Origin: CAXNKH01 sp049296795
GTDB taxonomy: Bacteria > Pseudomonadota > Gammaproteobacteria > Burkholderiales > Burkholderiaceae_C
Direction of reading: 5' to 3'
DNA length: 64,000 nucleotides
NCBI GenBank assembly: GCA_049296795.1
Contig: JBAQTC010000042.1
Span: forward strand, 84,415-148,414
A program made the translations under genes and the position numbers. Positions 8,342 through 16,509 of this stretch are shown here, piece after piece. Each line of letters starts with the position of its first letter. The first letter of the stretch is position 1. Under the pieces are notes generated by a model, which was not told the DNA's origin, ran no database searches, and saw nothing but the letters and a program-made list of their open reading frames with translations.

Positions 8342-9505
8342 TTGAAAATAACGGCCATCAGGGAAATCGCCATCCCGCTTCGCTCAAGCCTGCGTAATTC
8401 AGCTTTTGATTTCAGCGAAATGACGACATCCGTCGTTGCCGTGGTCACCGATGTGATCCGAGGCGGCAAACCGGTGGTGGGTTACGCCTTCAATTCCACC
8501 GGGCGTTACGCCTGTGGTGCGCTGATGCGGGAGCGGCTGATACCGCGCATCATGCAGGCTGCACCGGAATCTTTGCGCAATGCCGATGGAAGCAACTTTG
8601 CGCCTGAGAAATTCCTCGCCTGCATGATGCAGCGCGAAAAGCCGGGCGGCCATACCGAACGCTCGGTCGGGGTCGGCACCCTTGAGGTGGCAGTCTGGGA
8701 TGTCGTTGCCAAGATAGAGGACAAGCCCTTGCATGCCGTGCTGGCTGAACGGTTCAACCAAGGACGGTTGGCCCAGCAGGTGCCTTGTTATGTCGGCGGT
8801 GGTTGGTATGCGCCCGGTAAAGGCATTGCGCAATTGGAAGATGAAATTCGTACACGTTTGGCTGAGGGTTACACGACCATGAAGATTAAGGTCGGTGGTG
8901 CCAGTTTGACGCAGGACTTGGAGCGACTCGAAGCGGCTTTGCGCTTGATGGGCGGTGGTCAGCATCTGGCAGTTGATGCCAATGCCAGTTTCAACCGGGA
9001 GCGCGCCATCAGCTATGCAGATGCACTGGCACCTTATGGACTGCGTTGGCTCGAAGAGCCGACGGATCCACTTGACTTTGCTTTGCTGGCGGAATTGGCG
9101 CAGACTTATGCGCCACCCATGGCGACTGGCGAAAATCTTTTTTCGACACAGGACATCGCCAACCTGGTGCGTTTTGGCCGGTTACGGCCTGATCGAGACA
9201 TTTTGCAAATGGACATTCCGCAGTCCTACGGCATTGTTCAATTTTCTCGAACGCTCGAGATGCTCAAAACGCAAGGCTGGCAACGTACTTCAATTTTCCC
9301 GCATGGCGGCAATCTGATGACGTTGGCCGTGGTAGCTGGTTTTGGCTTGGGCGGTTGTGAAGCCTACCCGGGCGTGTTTGGAATTTTTGCGGGCTTCAAT
9401 GACGACGCCTTGGTGGTCGACGGCATGATTAAACTTTCAGACCGGCCTGGCATCGGCTTCGAAGGGCAGCGTGAGCTCTATGAAGTCATGCGTACGCTGG
9501 CCTGA
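8342..9505 (+). CDS. tarD: Enolase-superfamily acid sugar dehydratase, D(-)-tartrate dehydratase-like
   Basis: 387 residues of the mandelate-racemase subgroup. The catalytic layout is complete: the KIKVGG Lys pair, metal ligands in AVDANASFN, RWLEEPTDPLDF and MATGENLFS, and the general-acid/base His in FPHGGN. MTTSVVAVVTDVIR, GRYACGALMRER, EKPGGHTERSVGVGT and PGIGFEGQRELY match, as I recall it, the characterised Bradyrhizobium D-tartrate dehydratase along its length. It would make oxaloacetate from tartrate, with the adjacent Bug receptors plausibly capturing the hydroxy acid. The start codon is TTG. Exact substrate is inferred. Confidence 0.75.
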   Translation: MKITAIREIAIPLRSSLRNSAFDFSEMTTSVVAVVTDVIRGGKPVVGYAFNSTGRYACGALMRERLIPRIMQAAPESLRNADGSNFAPEKFLACMMQREKPGGHTERSVGVGTLEVAVWDVVAKIEDKPLHAVLAERFNQGRLAQQVPCYVGGGWYAPGKGIAQLEDEIRTRLAEGYTTMKIKVGGASLTQDLERLEAALRLMGGGQHLAVDANASFNRERAISYADALAPYGLRWLEEPTDPLDFALLAELAQTYAPPMATGENLFSTQDIANLVRFGRLRPDRDILQMDIPQSYGIVQFSRTLEMLKTQGWQRTSIFPHGGNLMTLAVVAGFGLGGCEAYPGVFGIFAGFNDDALVVDGMIKLSDRPGIGFEGQRELYEVMRTLA

Positions 9506-9510
9506 TGCGG

Positions 9511-11409
9511 TCATCGTTCCTGCGCCTTGATGAGGTAGGGGATTGAATACGCAGACAAAATCGTTTCCGCTGCTTGCTGATCTGTTGGCGACCCGCCTTT
9601 GAGCGTCAGCGTTGTCGAGAGGCCGCTACCACCGGTGTTGACGATATCCAAATCCCAGGGGCAAGCCAGGTCACGCAACGAGGCTTCAAACACCCGTTTA
9701 GCGGCATCCATTTGAAGCACATGCTTCATGGGCTTGCCGACCGATGTGAGCGGCAGTTTGTCGAGCACCACGATTTCTTTGGGAACCGCCGGGCGCTCGG
9801 GGATGTGCTCGGCGGCATAGCGCATCAATTCATCTGCGCTCACTTGCGCGCCCGGATGCAATTGCACGTAGGCAATCGGCAGCTCGCCCGCATGGGCATC
9901 CGGCTTGCCCACAGCGGCGGCCAGCGCCACCCAGGGGGACTGGAGCAAGGCGTCTTCAATCAGACCAGGCTCAATGTTGTGGCCGCTGCGGATGATGAGG
10001 TCTTTCTGGCGGCCACTGATGCGCAGGTAACCGTCAGCATCCAGGCTGCCGAGGTCTCCGGTGACAAAGAAGCCATCGGCCAGGAAAGCGCCCTGGTCCT
10101 GGGCCGGGTCCAGGTAACCCGCAGCCACGCCCGGACCACCCACCAGCACCATGCCGTTTTCGTCCACCGCGCAATCGCGCAGCACTTCGCCGCCCACGCC
10201 CATCTTGACGATGCGCAGCTTGACGTAGGGCACACGGATGCCGGAGCAGCGGCGGCGCACTTCGCCGTCGCGCGGGTCCAGCGTGGCGTGGCTGGTGTTC
10301 TCGGTCAAACCATAGCTTTGAAGCACTTGCGCACCCGTGACTTCGGTGACCCGGTCTTGGACCGCCGGGGCCATGGCGGTGGAGCCGGTGGCGAAGTAGG
10401 GGCGCAGCGACGAGATGTTTTCCGTTGTGGGCGGATTTTTGGCCAGTACGGAGAGCGTGGTCGGCACGCCGGACACTTGCGTGATGCCAAAACGCTCGAT
10501 ATAGCGCCAGTAGTTGGTGATGTAGGTTTTGTCGCGCGCGCCGTGGATGCTGGGGACGATGGCGGTGTTGCCGTTGGCCGTGTTGACCAGTCCGCGCACC
10601 AGCAAACCACCGATGTGAAACAGCGGTGTGTCGGACAGGACCACATCGCGCCGCGTGAAAGCCAGCCCGTTGTTGGCCGCCCATTGCCGAAACACCATGC
10701 CGCCGTGTGTGATCTTGACGATCTTGGGGTGGCCGGTGGTGCCGCCAGAATGCACCAAGCAGGCGATGCTGCTGCGCTGCGCCGTTGGGCGGTCAAAAGC
10801 CAGTTGATCGCCGGGGTGTGCCGCTGCGGCAGTGAGAATATCATTGGCCACAGGGGGCGAGAAGGGCTCGTGCAGGCTGAAAAGTTTTGGCGGTGTCTCT
10901 AAAGAAGCCGCAGCCGCGCAAACGTTTTCCCAAATGGCAAACCCGGGTGTCGGCCCTAGGGCAATCACCACCTTCACTTCGGCCCGCTGCATCAGGTCGC
11001 TCAGGGCGCGTGCGTCCAGCATCCAGTTGATGGGGAACAGGCGCACGGCCAGCAAGCCGCCAATCATGGTGGCAAACAGGCCCGGCACCGTGGGGGTGAC
11101 GACGGCCACCACGTCGCTGGGGCCGAGTCCGTTGGCACGCAGCAAATTAGCGATCTGGATGGCCCTTTGTTCCAGCTCGGCAAAGCGCCAACTCAGCACC
11201 TCGGCGTCAACCTTGCCGTTGTGCGTGACGTGCAACGCCGCGCGGTTCGGGTCATCGCGGCAGCCGTCCAACAGGTTCAACGCGAAGTCCCAGCGGGTGA
11301 TGCGCTGCTCCAGAGGCACCCGCTCCAGGGCTTCAACGTCAGCCATCGTTCGCAGGGGCGCGTAGTGCTCGCTCAGAACCTGGGATGCACTGACCAAGGA
11401 CCTGCTCAT
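9511..11409 (-). CDS. AMP-forming acyl-CoA synthetase
   Basis: 632 residues, ANL superfamily. It has the P-loop LVHSGGTTGHPKIVKITHGG, the aromatic/Thr-Glu motif SYGLTENT, FVTGDLGSLDADGYLRISGR, the hinge region RQKDLIIRSGHNIEP, and the adenylating Lys in LTSVGKPMK. Its start overlaps the stop of the lyase gene by ATGA, so translation is probably coupled. It activates a carboxylic acid to the CoA ester for the crotonase and lyase in the same operon. A C-terminal extension of about 60 residues after the usual end may be a small added domain. Confidence 0.9.
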   Translation of the reverse strand: MSRSLVSASQVLSEHYAPLRTMADVEALERVPLEQRITRWDFALNLLDGCRDDPNRAALHVTHNGKVDAEVLSWRFAELEQRAIQIANLLRANGLGPSDVVAVVTPTVPGLFATMIGGLLAVRLFPINWMLDARALSDLMQRAEVKVVIALGPTPGFAIWENVCAAAASLETPPKLFSLHEPFSPPVANDILTAAAAHPGDQLAFDRPTAQRSSIACLVHSGGTTGHPKIVKITHGGMVFRQWAANNGLAFTRRDVVLSDTPLFHIGGLLVRGLVNTANGNTAIVPSIHGARDKTYITNYWRYIERFGITQVSGVPTTLSVLAKNPPTTENISSLRPYFATGSTAMAPAVQDRVTEVTGAQVLQSYGLTENTSHATLDPRDGEVRRRCSGIRVPYVKLRIVKMGVGGEVLRDCAVDENGMVLVGGPGVAAGYLDPAQDQGAFLADGFFVTGDLGSLDADGYLRISGRQKDLIIRSGHNIEPGLIEDALLQSPWVALAAAVGKPDAHAGELPIAYVQLHPGAQVSADELMRYAAEHIPERPAVPKEIVVLDKLPLTSVGKPMKHVLQMDAAKRVFEASLRDLACPWDLDIVNTGGSGLSTTLTLKGGSPTDQQAAETILSAYSIPYLIKAQER

Positions 11410-12311
11410 AGCGACTCCGCCAGCGCCAAGGTGCGCTCGGCCAGGCGCACGTTGGCGTAGTCCACCATCATGCCTTCGTACTTCACCGCACCCACGCCGC
11501 GTGCTTCGCCTTCGCGAAACGCGGCCAACAGGCCACGGGCGTAGCTAACTTCTTGCGCGCTGGGGGAAAAAACGGTGTGCATGACATCGACTTGCGTGGG
11601 GTGGATGGCCATCTTGCCGACAAAGCCGAGCTCGCGTGCGATCTCGCATTCCTCTCGCAGCGCGTCGGTTTCTTTCAGGTTCATGAACACGCCGTCCACC
11701 AACCATTGCAAGCCCGCCGCCCGTGCATCGACCACCAGCTTGCTGCGCGGATAAGCCAGGGCCAGGCTGCGCGGGGTCCAGCGCCCGCCCAGATCCACCA
11801 TGAAGTCACCTTGCTCGGCGCTGGCCAGCGCCAGCCCGCAGATGCGCGGGGAGGATTTGGCAATCTCATAGCTGTTGCGCAGACCCAAACAAGTTTCGAT
11901 CAGCGGCAAAATCTTCAGGCTGGCTTCTAGCGCACCCGCCTTGGCCTCGATCGTGCTCAGCACCTGTGCCACGGCGTGGATGTCTTGCGCGTCATCGGCC
12001 TTGGGCAGGACGACACCGGCCACGTTGTGCAAGTTAATGCCGCTCAGCACGGACAAGTCGGCCCTGAAGTCGCCGGCCCGTGGGTTGCTGATGCGCAGGT
12101 ACATGGGTTTTTTCAAACCTGCCGCCAATGCCGCCGCAATATTGTTTCGTGCTTCATCCTTCGCGTTGAGCGGCACGGAATCTTCCAGGTCAAAAATCAT
12201 GGCGTCGGCGTTGCCCAACTGCGCTTTGGCCAGCAACTCAGGGCGGCTGCCGGGGGCGAACAGCAGGGTGCGGAACATCTTGGGCGCGGCAGGTGTCATT
12301 GGAGTCGTCAT
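11406..12311 (-). CDS. HpcH/HpaI-family (CitE-like) acyl-CoA lyase
   Basis: 301 residues. RTLLFAPGSRPELLAKA opens the protein, FDLEDSVPLNAKDEAR carries the metal and CoA-handling residues, YLRISNPRAG follows, and KMAIHPTQVDVMHTVF is the C-terminal signature of CitE-like beta-hydroxyacyl-CoA lyases. These cleave malyl-, citramalyl- or citryl-CoA type substrates by a retro-Claisen reaction using Mg. It lies between crotonase and ligase with a 3-bp gap and a 4-bp overlap. The operon has no thiolase, so this enzyme probably makes the C-C cut. Confidence 0.88.
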   Translation of the reverse strand: MTTPMTPAAPKMFRTLLFAPGSRPELLAKAQLGNADAMIFDLEDSVPLNAKDEARNNIAAALAAGLKKPMYLRISNPRAGDFRADLSVLSGINLHNVAGVVLPKADDAQDIHAVAQVLSTIEAKAGALEASLKILPLIETCLGLRNSYEIAKSSPRICGLALASAEQGDFMVDLGGRWTPRSLALAYPRSKLVVDARAAGLQWLVDGVFMNLKETDALREECEIARELGFVGKMAIHPTQVDVMHTVFSPSAQEVSYARGLLAAFREGEARGVGAVKYEGMMVDYANVRLAERTLALAESL

Positions 12312-12314
12312 GGT

Positions 12315-13118
12315 TCAGCGTCCTTTCCAGACGGGGGGGCGTTTTTCCAGAAAGGCGCGCGGCCCTTCTTTCGCGTCTTCAGTGCTGTAGAGAAAAGCGG
12401 CCAGATCTTGCTCCAGGCGCAGGCCATCGGCCAGTGCCATGTCGGCACCGCGGTGCACGGCGGCCTTGGCGCTGCGCACCGCTACCGGCGCGTTGTCAGC
12501 CATCAGCTCGGCCAGCGCCACGGCGCGCGCCAGCAACTCGGCTGGGGGCACCACATACTCGATCAACCCGATGGACAGCGCCTCAGTTGCCGAGACCGTG
12601 CGGCCGCTCAAGATCATGTCCAGCGCCCGGGCCTTGCCGACGCGGCGCGATAGGCGCTGGGTGCCGCCATTGCCCGGCATCAGGCCGCGCTTGATTTCGC
12701 CGAAGGCGAAGCTCGCGCCCTGCGCCGCAAAACTCAGATCACACAGCAAGGCCAGCTCCACGCCGCCGCCAATCGCCAGCCCGTTCACGGCGGCAATGAT
12801 GGGTTTGTCAAAAGCCGCAATGCCTTCGCCCTGCTCCCAGCGGTAGCGTTTCATCTCGGCTAGCGGCACATCGGCATTGACTTTGGCAAATTCGCGCAAG
12901 TCCATGCCAGCCGAGAACGCCTTGTCGCCCGCGCCCGTCAGCACCACGGCACCAATGTCGGCGTCACGCCGCAGTGCCTCCAGCGTCTCGCGCAACTCGG
13001 TTCTCATTTGCAGGTTGATGGCGTTCATCGCTTCCGGGCGATTCAGCGCAATGATGGCGACCTGGCCTTGGCGAGTGATGGTGAGGGTCTCGGTCGTGGG
13101 TGCGGTCATGGTGTTCAT
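12315..13118 (-). CDS. Enoyl-CoA hydratase (crotonase family)
   Basis: About 267 residues. Both oxyanion-hole segments (KAFSAGMDLREF; AAVNGLAIGGGVELALLCD) and both hydratase glutamates (GGGVELA and FGEIKRGLMPGNGGTQRL) are present, so it should be a functional hydratase. First gene of the three-gene operon. Three Met codons lie within the first few positions (ATG here and three codons on); no strong ribosome site decides between them. It is divergent from an acyl-CoA dehydrogenase gene with a 113-bp shared region. Confidence 0.9.
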   Translation of the reverse strand: MNTMTAPTTETLTITRQGQVAIIALNRPEAMNAINLQMRTELRETLEALRRDADIGAVVLTGAGDKAFSAGMDLREFAKVNADVPLAEMKRYRWEQGEGIAAFDKPIIAAVNGLAIGGGVELALLCDLSFAAQGASFAFGEIKRGLMPGNGGTQRLSRRVGKARALDMILSGRTVSATEALSIGLIEYVVPPAELLARAVALAELMADNAPVAVRSAKAAVHRGADMALADGLRLEQDLAAFLYSTEDAKEGPRAFLEKRPPVWKGR

Positions 13119-13231
13119 CAATGGATGGAAGGTTCTTGATTCATTTCGCTGTGATTATCCAAGAGAGTGTTTGGGCAGGGAATAATCGCAATCATTGAAC
13201 GAGAATTCCCCCATGTTTAAGGATACCCACC

Positions 13232-14374
13232 ATGAGCTTTGGCAATACGAGTGAACAAGAGGCGATGTTGGGCCACGTACGCACCCTGCTCGACGATGTG
13301 TGCAGCATGGCCTACGCCGCCCAGTGCGACGAAACCCACACACCGCCGCGCGAAGCCTTTCAGGCCTTGGCCAACAACGGCTGGCTGGGGCTGATTGCGC
13401 CCGAGGAATACGGCGGCGCGGGCGGTTCCCCTACCGACCTGGCCTTGCTGCTGGAGGAAACTGGCAACCATTATGAAGAGTTGGGCCTGTGGCTGTTTCG
13501 AAACTTCACTTATGGCTGCTACGCCGTCCTCAAGCACGGGACGCAAGAGCAGAAACAGCGCATCGTTCCCGGCGTAGTCAAAGGCGAGTTGACCTTTGCG
13601 TTTGCTTTGACCGAGCCCGATTCCGGTTCGGACGCGGCCGCCTTGCGCACCCGAGCCGTGGCCGATGGCGACCACTTCATCGTCAACGGGCGCAAACAAT
13701 TCACCTCGGGCATGGACATCGCCGACTATGCGCTGGTGGCGCTGCGTACCAGCGACTTGGGCAAGAAACAGCTGGGCATCAGCACCTTTTTGATCGACAC
13801 CCGCTTGCCTGGCATCGAGGTGCGCAAAATCCCGACGCTGGGCCAGCATGCCATCGGCACCACCGAGGTGACTTTTACCAACGTGCGGGTTGCGAACACG
13901 GCCGTGTTGGGCCAACTCGACCATGGCTGGGCCATTTGCGAAGACACGCTGCGCTACGAACGGTTGTGCCTGTCAGCCGTACGTATTGGCGCGGCGCGAC
14001 GGGCTTTTGAGTTTGCGCTGGACTATGCCAAAACGCGGCATCAGTTTGGCAAGCCGATTGGCAGCTTTCAGGTCACGCAGCACAAGTTCGCCGATATGAA
14101 GGTGATGCTCGACACCGCCCAAACCATGATTCGCCGCTATGCCTGGTTGATGGAAAACGGCAAGGCCGAGCGCGTCGACACAGCCGTGATCAAGTACACC
14201 ATCGGCGAGTCGTACAAGACCATCTCCGACATGTGCTTGCAAATCCTGGGCGGTTACGGCTATTGCATGGAGTACCCGATGCAGCGTTTCTTCCGCGACT
14301 CGCGGCTGGCCACGATTGGCGGCGGCACCTCGGAGATTCAGAAGAACATCATCGCCGCGACCTTGGGGCTGTGA
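13232..14374 (+). CDS. Acyl-CoA dehydrogenase, isovaleryl/long-chain type active site
   Basis: 380 residues with all three domains. FALTEPDSGSDAAALRTRA is the FAD/substrate motif, TRHQFGKPIGSFQ follows, and the C-terminus is LGGYGYCMEYPMQRFFRDSR and IGGGTSEIQKNIIA. The usual medium-chain catalytic Glu position (YEGTS) is Gly, but TLRYERLCLSAVR carries the alternative Glu of isovaleryl and long-chain enzymes, so the protein should be active. It is divergent from the crotonase-lyase-ligase operon and likely makes the enoyl-CoA for it. Confidence 0.9.
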   Translation: MSFGNTSEQEAMLGHVRTLLDDVCSMAYAAQCDETHTPPREAFQALANNGWLGLIAPEEYGGAGGSPTDLALLLEETGNHYEELGLWLFRNFTYGCYAVLKHGTQEQKQRIVPGVVKGELTFAFALTEPDSGSDAAALRTRAVADGDHFIVNGRKQFTSGMDIADYALVALRTSDLGKKQLGISTFLIDTRLPGIEVRKIPTLGQHAIGTTEVTFTNVRVANTAVLGQLDHGWAICEDTLRYERLCLSAVRIGAARRAFEFALDYAKTRHQFGKPIGSFQVTQHKFADMKVMLDTAQTMIRRYAWLMENGKAERVDTAVIKYTIGESYKTISDMCLQILGGYGYCMEYPMQRFFRDSRLATIGGGTSEIQKNIIAATLGL

Positions 14375-14388
14375 GCTACTGAAAACTT

Positions 14389-14415
14389 GTCATTGCCGCA
14401 CAGGCGGGAATCCAG
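14389..14415. repeat. Short REP-like palindromic repeat at the end of a truncated crotonase
   Basis: The stretch starting GTCATTGCCGCACAGGCGGG and ending AATCCAG matches the widespread betaproteobacterial dispersed palindrome (typically GTCATTCCCGCGCAGGCGGG-AATCCAG). It supplies the last six codons and the stop of the minus-strand crotonase and lies only 15 bp from the convergent acyl-CoA dehydrogenase stop. Identification is from memory of the repeat type. Confidence 0.55.
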
Positions 14416-15007
14416 CCGTGCGCGCCAAGGCAAGCGCTGCGTCAAAGGGGTCGCCTTCGACCAGCGTCGTCACCAGTCCGCATTGTTGCGCTTGCGCCGC
14501 GTCAAAGGGTCGGCCGGTCAGCGCCGCATAGGCCAATCCACGCGGCGTCATCACTTCACCCGCCGCCTTGACGATCTGCCCGCCGGGAACGAAGCCGAAG
14601 TTGATTTCCGGCAGGCCAAACTTGGCATCGCGGGCCGCCAACACCACGCGGGAGGCCGCGAGCATCGGCAGTGCACCACCCAGGCAGTAACCCTGTACGG
14701 CGGTGATGAGGGTCTGCGGCATTGAGCGCAACAACTGTATGCGCCAGTGCTCGGTGGCAGCACGGGCGCGACTCAACGTTTCGGGCGAACGCGTCGAGCT
14801 GTCGAAAAAATCTTTCATGTCCATGCCGGCGCAAAAATGTGCGCCCACACCATGCAAGATGACGATCCGTACCTGCGCATCGCTCTTGGTTCTGAGCAAA
14901 ATATCTTCCAACGCCAGCGTCATCTCGACCCCAATGGCGTTGCGTTTCTCGGGGCGGTTCAGGCCAATGCAGCGTATGCCGTTGCCGACGTCTTTGATTT
15001 GCAGCAT
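14390..15007 (-). CDS. Crotonase-family protein, C-terminally truncated
   Basis: 205 residues, about 50 short of the family. The first two thirds are normal: GAHFCAGMDMKDFF, VQGYCLGGALPMLAASR and FGLPEINFGFVPGGQ. The first hydratase Glu is replaced (GGALPML), the second is kept in LPEINFG, as in hydroxycinnamoyl-CoA hydratase-lyase-like enzymes. After ALALARTAG the frame runs into a REP-like repeat and stops, so the C-terminal trimerisation helices are lost. It is 3 bp downstream of another odd crotonase gene. It may be non-functional. Confidence 0.7.
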   Translation of the reverse strand: MLQIKDVGNGIRCIGLNRPEKRNAIGVEMTLALEDILLRTKSDAQVRIVILHGVGAHFCAGMDMKDFFDSSTRSPETLSRARAATEHWRIQLLRSMPQTLITAVQGYCLGGALPMLAASRVVLAARDAKFGLPEINFGFVPGGQIVKAAGEVMTPRGLAYAALTGRPFDAAQAQQCGLVTTLVEGDPFDAALALARTAGFPPVRQ

Positions 15008-15010
15008 GGC

Positions 15011-15721
15011 CTAGCCCCCCGCGCCGGGCTTGGATTTTCCCGCAAGAAAACTCTCTACCGCCAGTGCGCGCGCCGACGGTCGCCCGGCTTGAAGGGCATG
15101 GAGTTCGGCCTGCTGGGCCGTGGTGAAATCCAACACTTCGTCCCAAGGGAGCTTGGGCACACATTGCAGGGTTTGCTTGGTAAAGCGCAAGGCCAGGGCA
15201 TCTTTACTGGCAAGTTCGCGCGCCAGCTGGTAGGTCTGGGCTTGCAGTTCCAATGCAGGCACGCTGAGCGTCACCAAGCCCTGACGCTGCGCCTCTTGGG
15301 CATCGATGGAGGGGGGCGAGGAGCACGGCAGATTAAACGTGGCATCGTCTGCGCAAATCACAATGTCGCAAGATTCAAGCAGCTCTATAGCGTCGGGGTG
15401 GCAGGCCCCATGCACCATTGCCATGACAGGCTGCGGCAGCTGGCGCAGAGCGCGACGCATCTCGTTGCAAACAGCGCTACTCGTGGTGGCCGCGAAATCA
15501 ACGAAAAAATCCGGGCCACTGCCGCCCAACACCAGGCAACGAACTTCATCATCAGAGCCGGCTACAGTGAACAGCTGTTGCATGGCCAAAGCCATCGCGC
15601 CATTGATCGTGTTGCGGTGTTGCGGGCTATCTAGGACGATGGTTAAAACCCCTGCCTCAAGCTCGGCTTTGAGGCAGGACCCAACACCCAGCGCATCATT
15701 GGGGCCTAAATACTTCAACAT
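15011..15721 (-). CDS. Degenerate crotonase-like protein
   Basis: 236 residues. The frame starts well (ATG with AGGGAG 3 nt upstream), and VLTIVLDSPQHRNTINGAM plus VMAMVHGACHPDAIELLESCDIVI show crotonase ancestry. The first oxyanion segment, normally HFCAGxD, reads DFFVDFAA, and about 20 residues are missing after ATFNLP, where the second Glu and the GGTQRL helix should be. The gene is either specialised to another chemistry or decaying. It leads a two-gene unit divergent from nitrile hydratase. Confidence 0.65.
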   Translation of the reverse strand: MLKYLGPNDALGVGSCLKAELEAGVLTIVLDSPQHRNTINGAMALAMQQLFTVAGSDDEVRCLVLGGSGPDFFVDFAATTSSAVCNEMRRALRQLPQPVMAMVHGACHPDAIELLESCDIVICADDATFNLPCSSPPSIDAQEAQRQGLVTLSVPALELQAQTYQLARELASKDALALRFTKQTLQCVPKLPWDEVLDFTTAQQAELHALQAGRPSARALAVESFLAGKSKPGAGG

Positions 15722-15888
15722 CGTCTCCCTAAAATAGCGTTGCTGGATGTGCTTGGGTTTTCCCCGTCAACCACAACCAAATAGTACTTGGATTCATTTT
15801 GTGACAGAGCGAGTAGCGAACGAACCGTTGCATCGCAGGCCAGTCGCCTAGACTGACTCGTATAGTATGCAGGCCATGAGAGATCACC

Positions 15889-16485
15889 ATGACTGAAGCC
15901 CATCATGCCCCTGTAGCCTGCGCTACGGTTGAGCAGCGAGTCGACGCCATCCAGGCGCTGTTGGAAGAGCGCGGCTTGAAGCCGGCCGAATTCATCGAGC
16001 AAGCCAAGCAGCTGGTCGAAGAGCAATGGCTGCCTCGAAACGGCGCGCGCGTGGTGGCCAAGGCCTGGACCGACGCGGCTTTTCGGGAGCGCTTGTTCGC
16101 CAACGGACGCGATGCCGTCGCAGAACTGGGCCTGACGCTGCCGCCGCATCACCGGCATTTGGTGGTGCTGGAAAATACCGCGACGGTGCACAACGTTATT
16201 TGCTGCACGCTGTGCTCATGCACCGCTTTCACGATCATGGGCTTGCCCCCCGATTGGTACAAAGATCTCGAGTACCGCGCGCGCGTGGTGCGCGAATCGC
16301 GCTCTGTGCTGAAGGAAATGGGTCTCGACTTGGCCCCCGATATCGAGGTTCGCGTTTGGGATACCACCGCTGACACCCGCTACATGGTGTTGCCGCTGCA
16401 ACCACCCCAAACCAAGGGCTGGCCCGAAGCGCAGCTGGTGGAACTCGTGACACAGGATTCGATGATTGGTGTAGCGCAGCTGTAA
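15889..16485 (+). CDS. nthA: Nitrile hydratase alpha subunit, cobalt type
   Basis: 198 residues, normal length. The metal-claw motif is CTLCSC, followed by TAFTIMGLPPDWYKDLEYRARVV. Thr at the second position marks non-corrin cobalt enzymes; iron enzymes have Ser. Upstream, ARVVAKAWTDAAFRERL and DAVAELGL are family-typical. With the beta subunit 24 bp downstream it forms the heterodimer that hydrates nitriles to amides in the cytoplasm. GAGAGATCACC upstream supports the start. Confidence 0.95.
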   Translation: MTEAHHAPVACATVEQRVDAIQALLEERGLKPAEFIEQAKQLVEEQWLPRNGARVVAKAWTDAAFRERLFANGRDAVAELGLTLPPHHRHLVVLENTATVHNVICCTLCSCTAFTIMGLPPDWYKDLEYRARVVRESRSVLKEMGLDLAPDIEVRVWDTTADTRYMVLPLQPPQTKGWPEAQLVELVTQDSMIGVAQL

Positions 16486-16509
16486 GGCTGCAAGAAAAAG
16501 GAGCCAGCC

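Noticed and set aside
9574..10902. Open frame of 442 codons on the plus strand
   Set aside because: It lies wholly antisense to the AMP-forming ligase, is rich in His/Arg/Gln as expected of shadow frames, and shows no family motif.
14747..15634. 295-codon plus-strand frame
   Set aside because: Antisense to two crotonase-family genes whose motifs are clear on the other strand.
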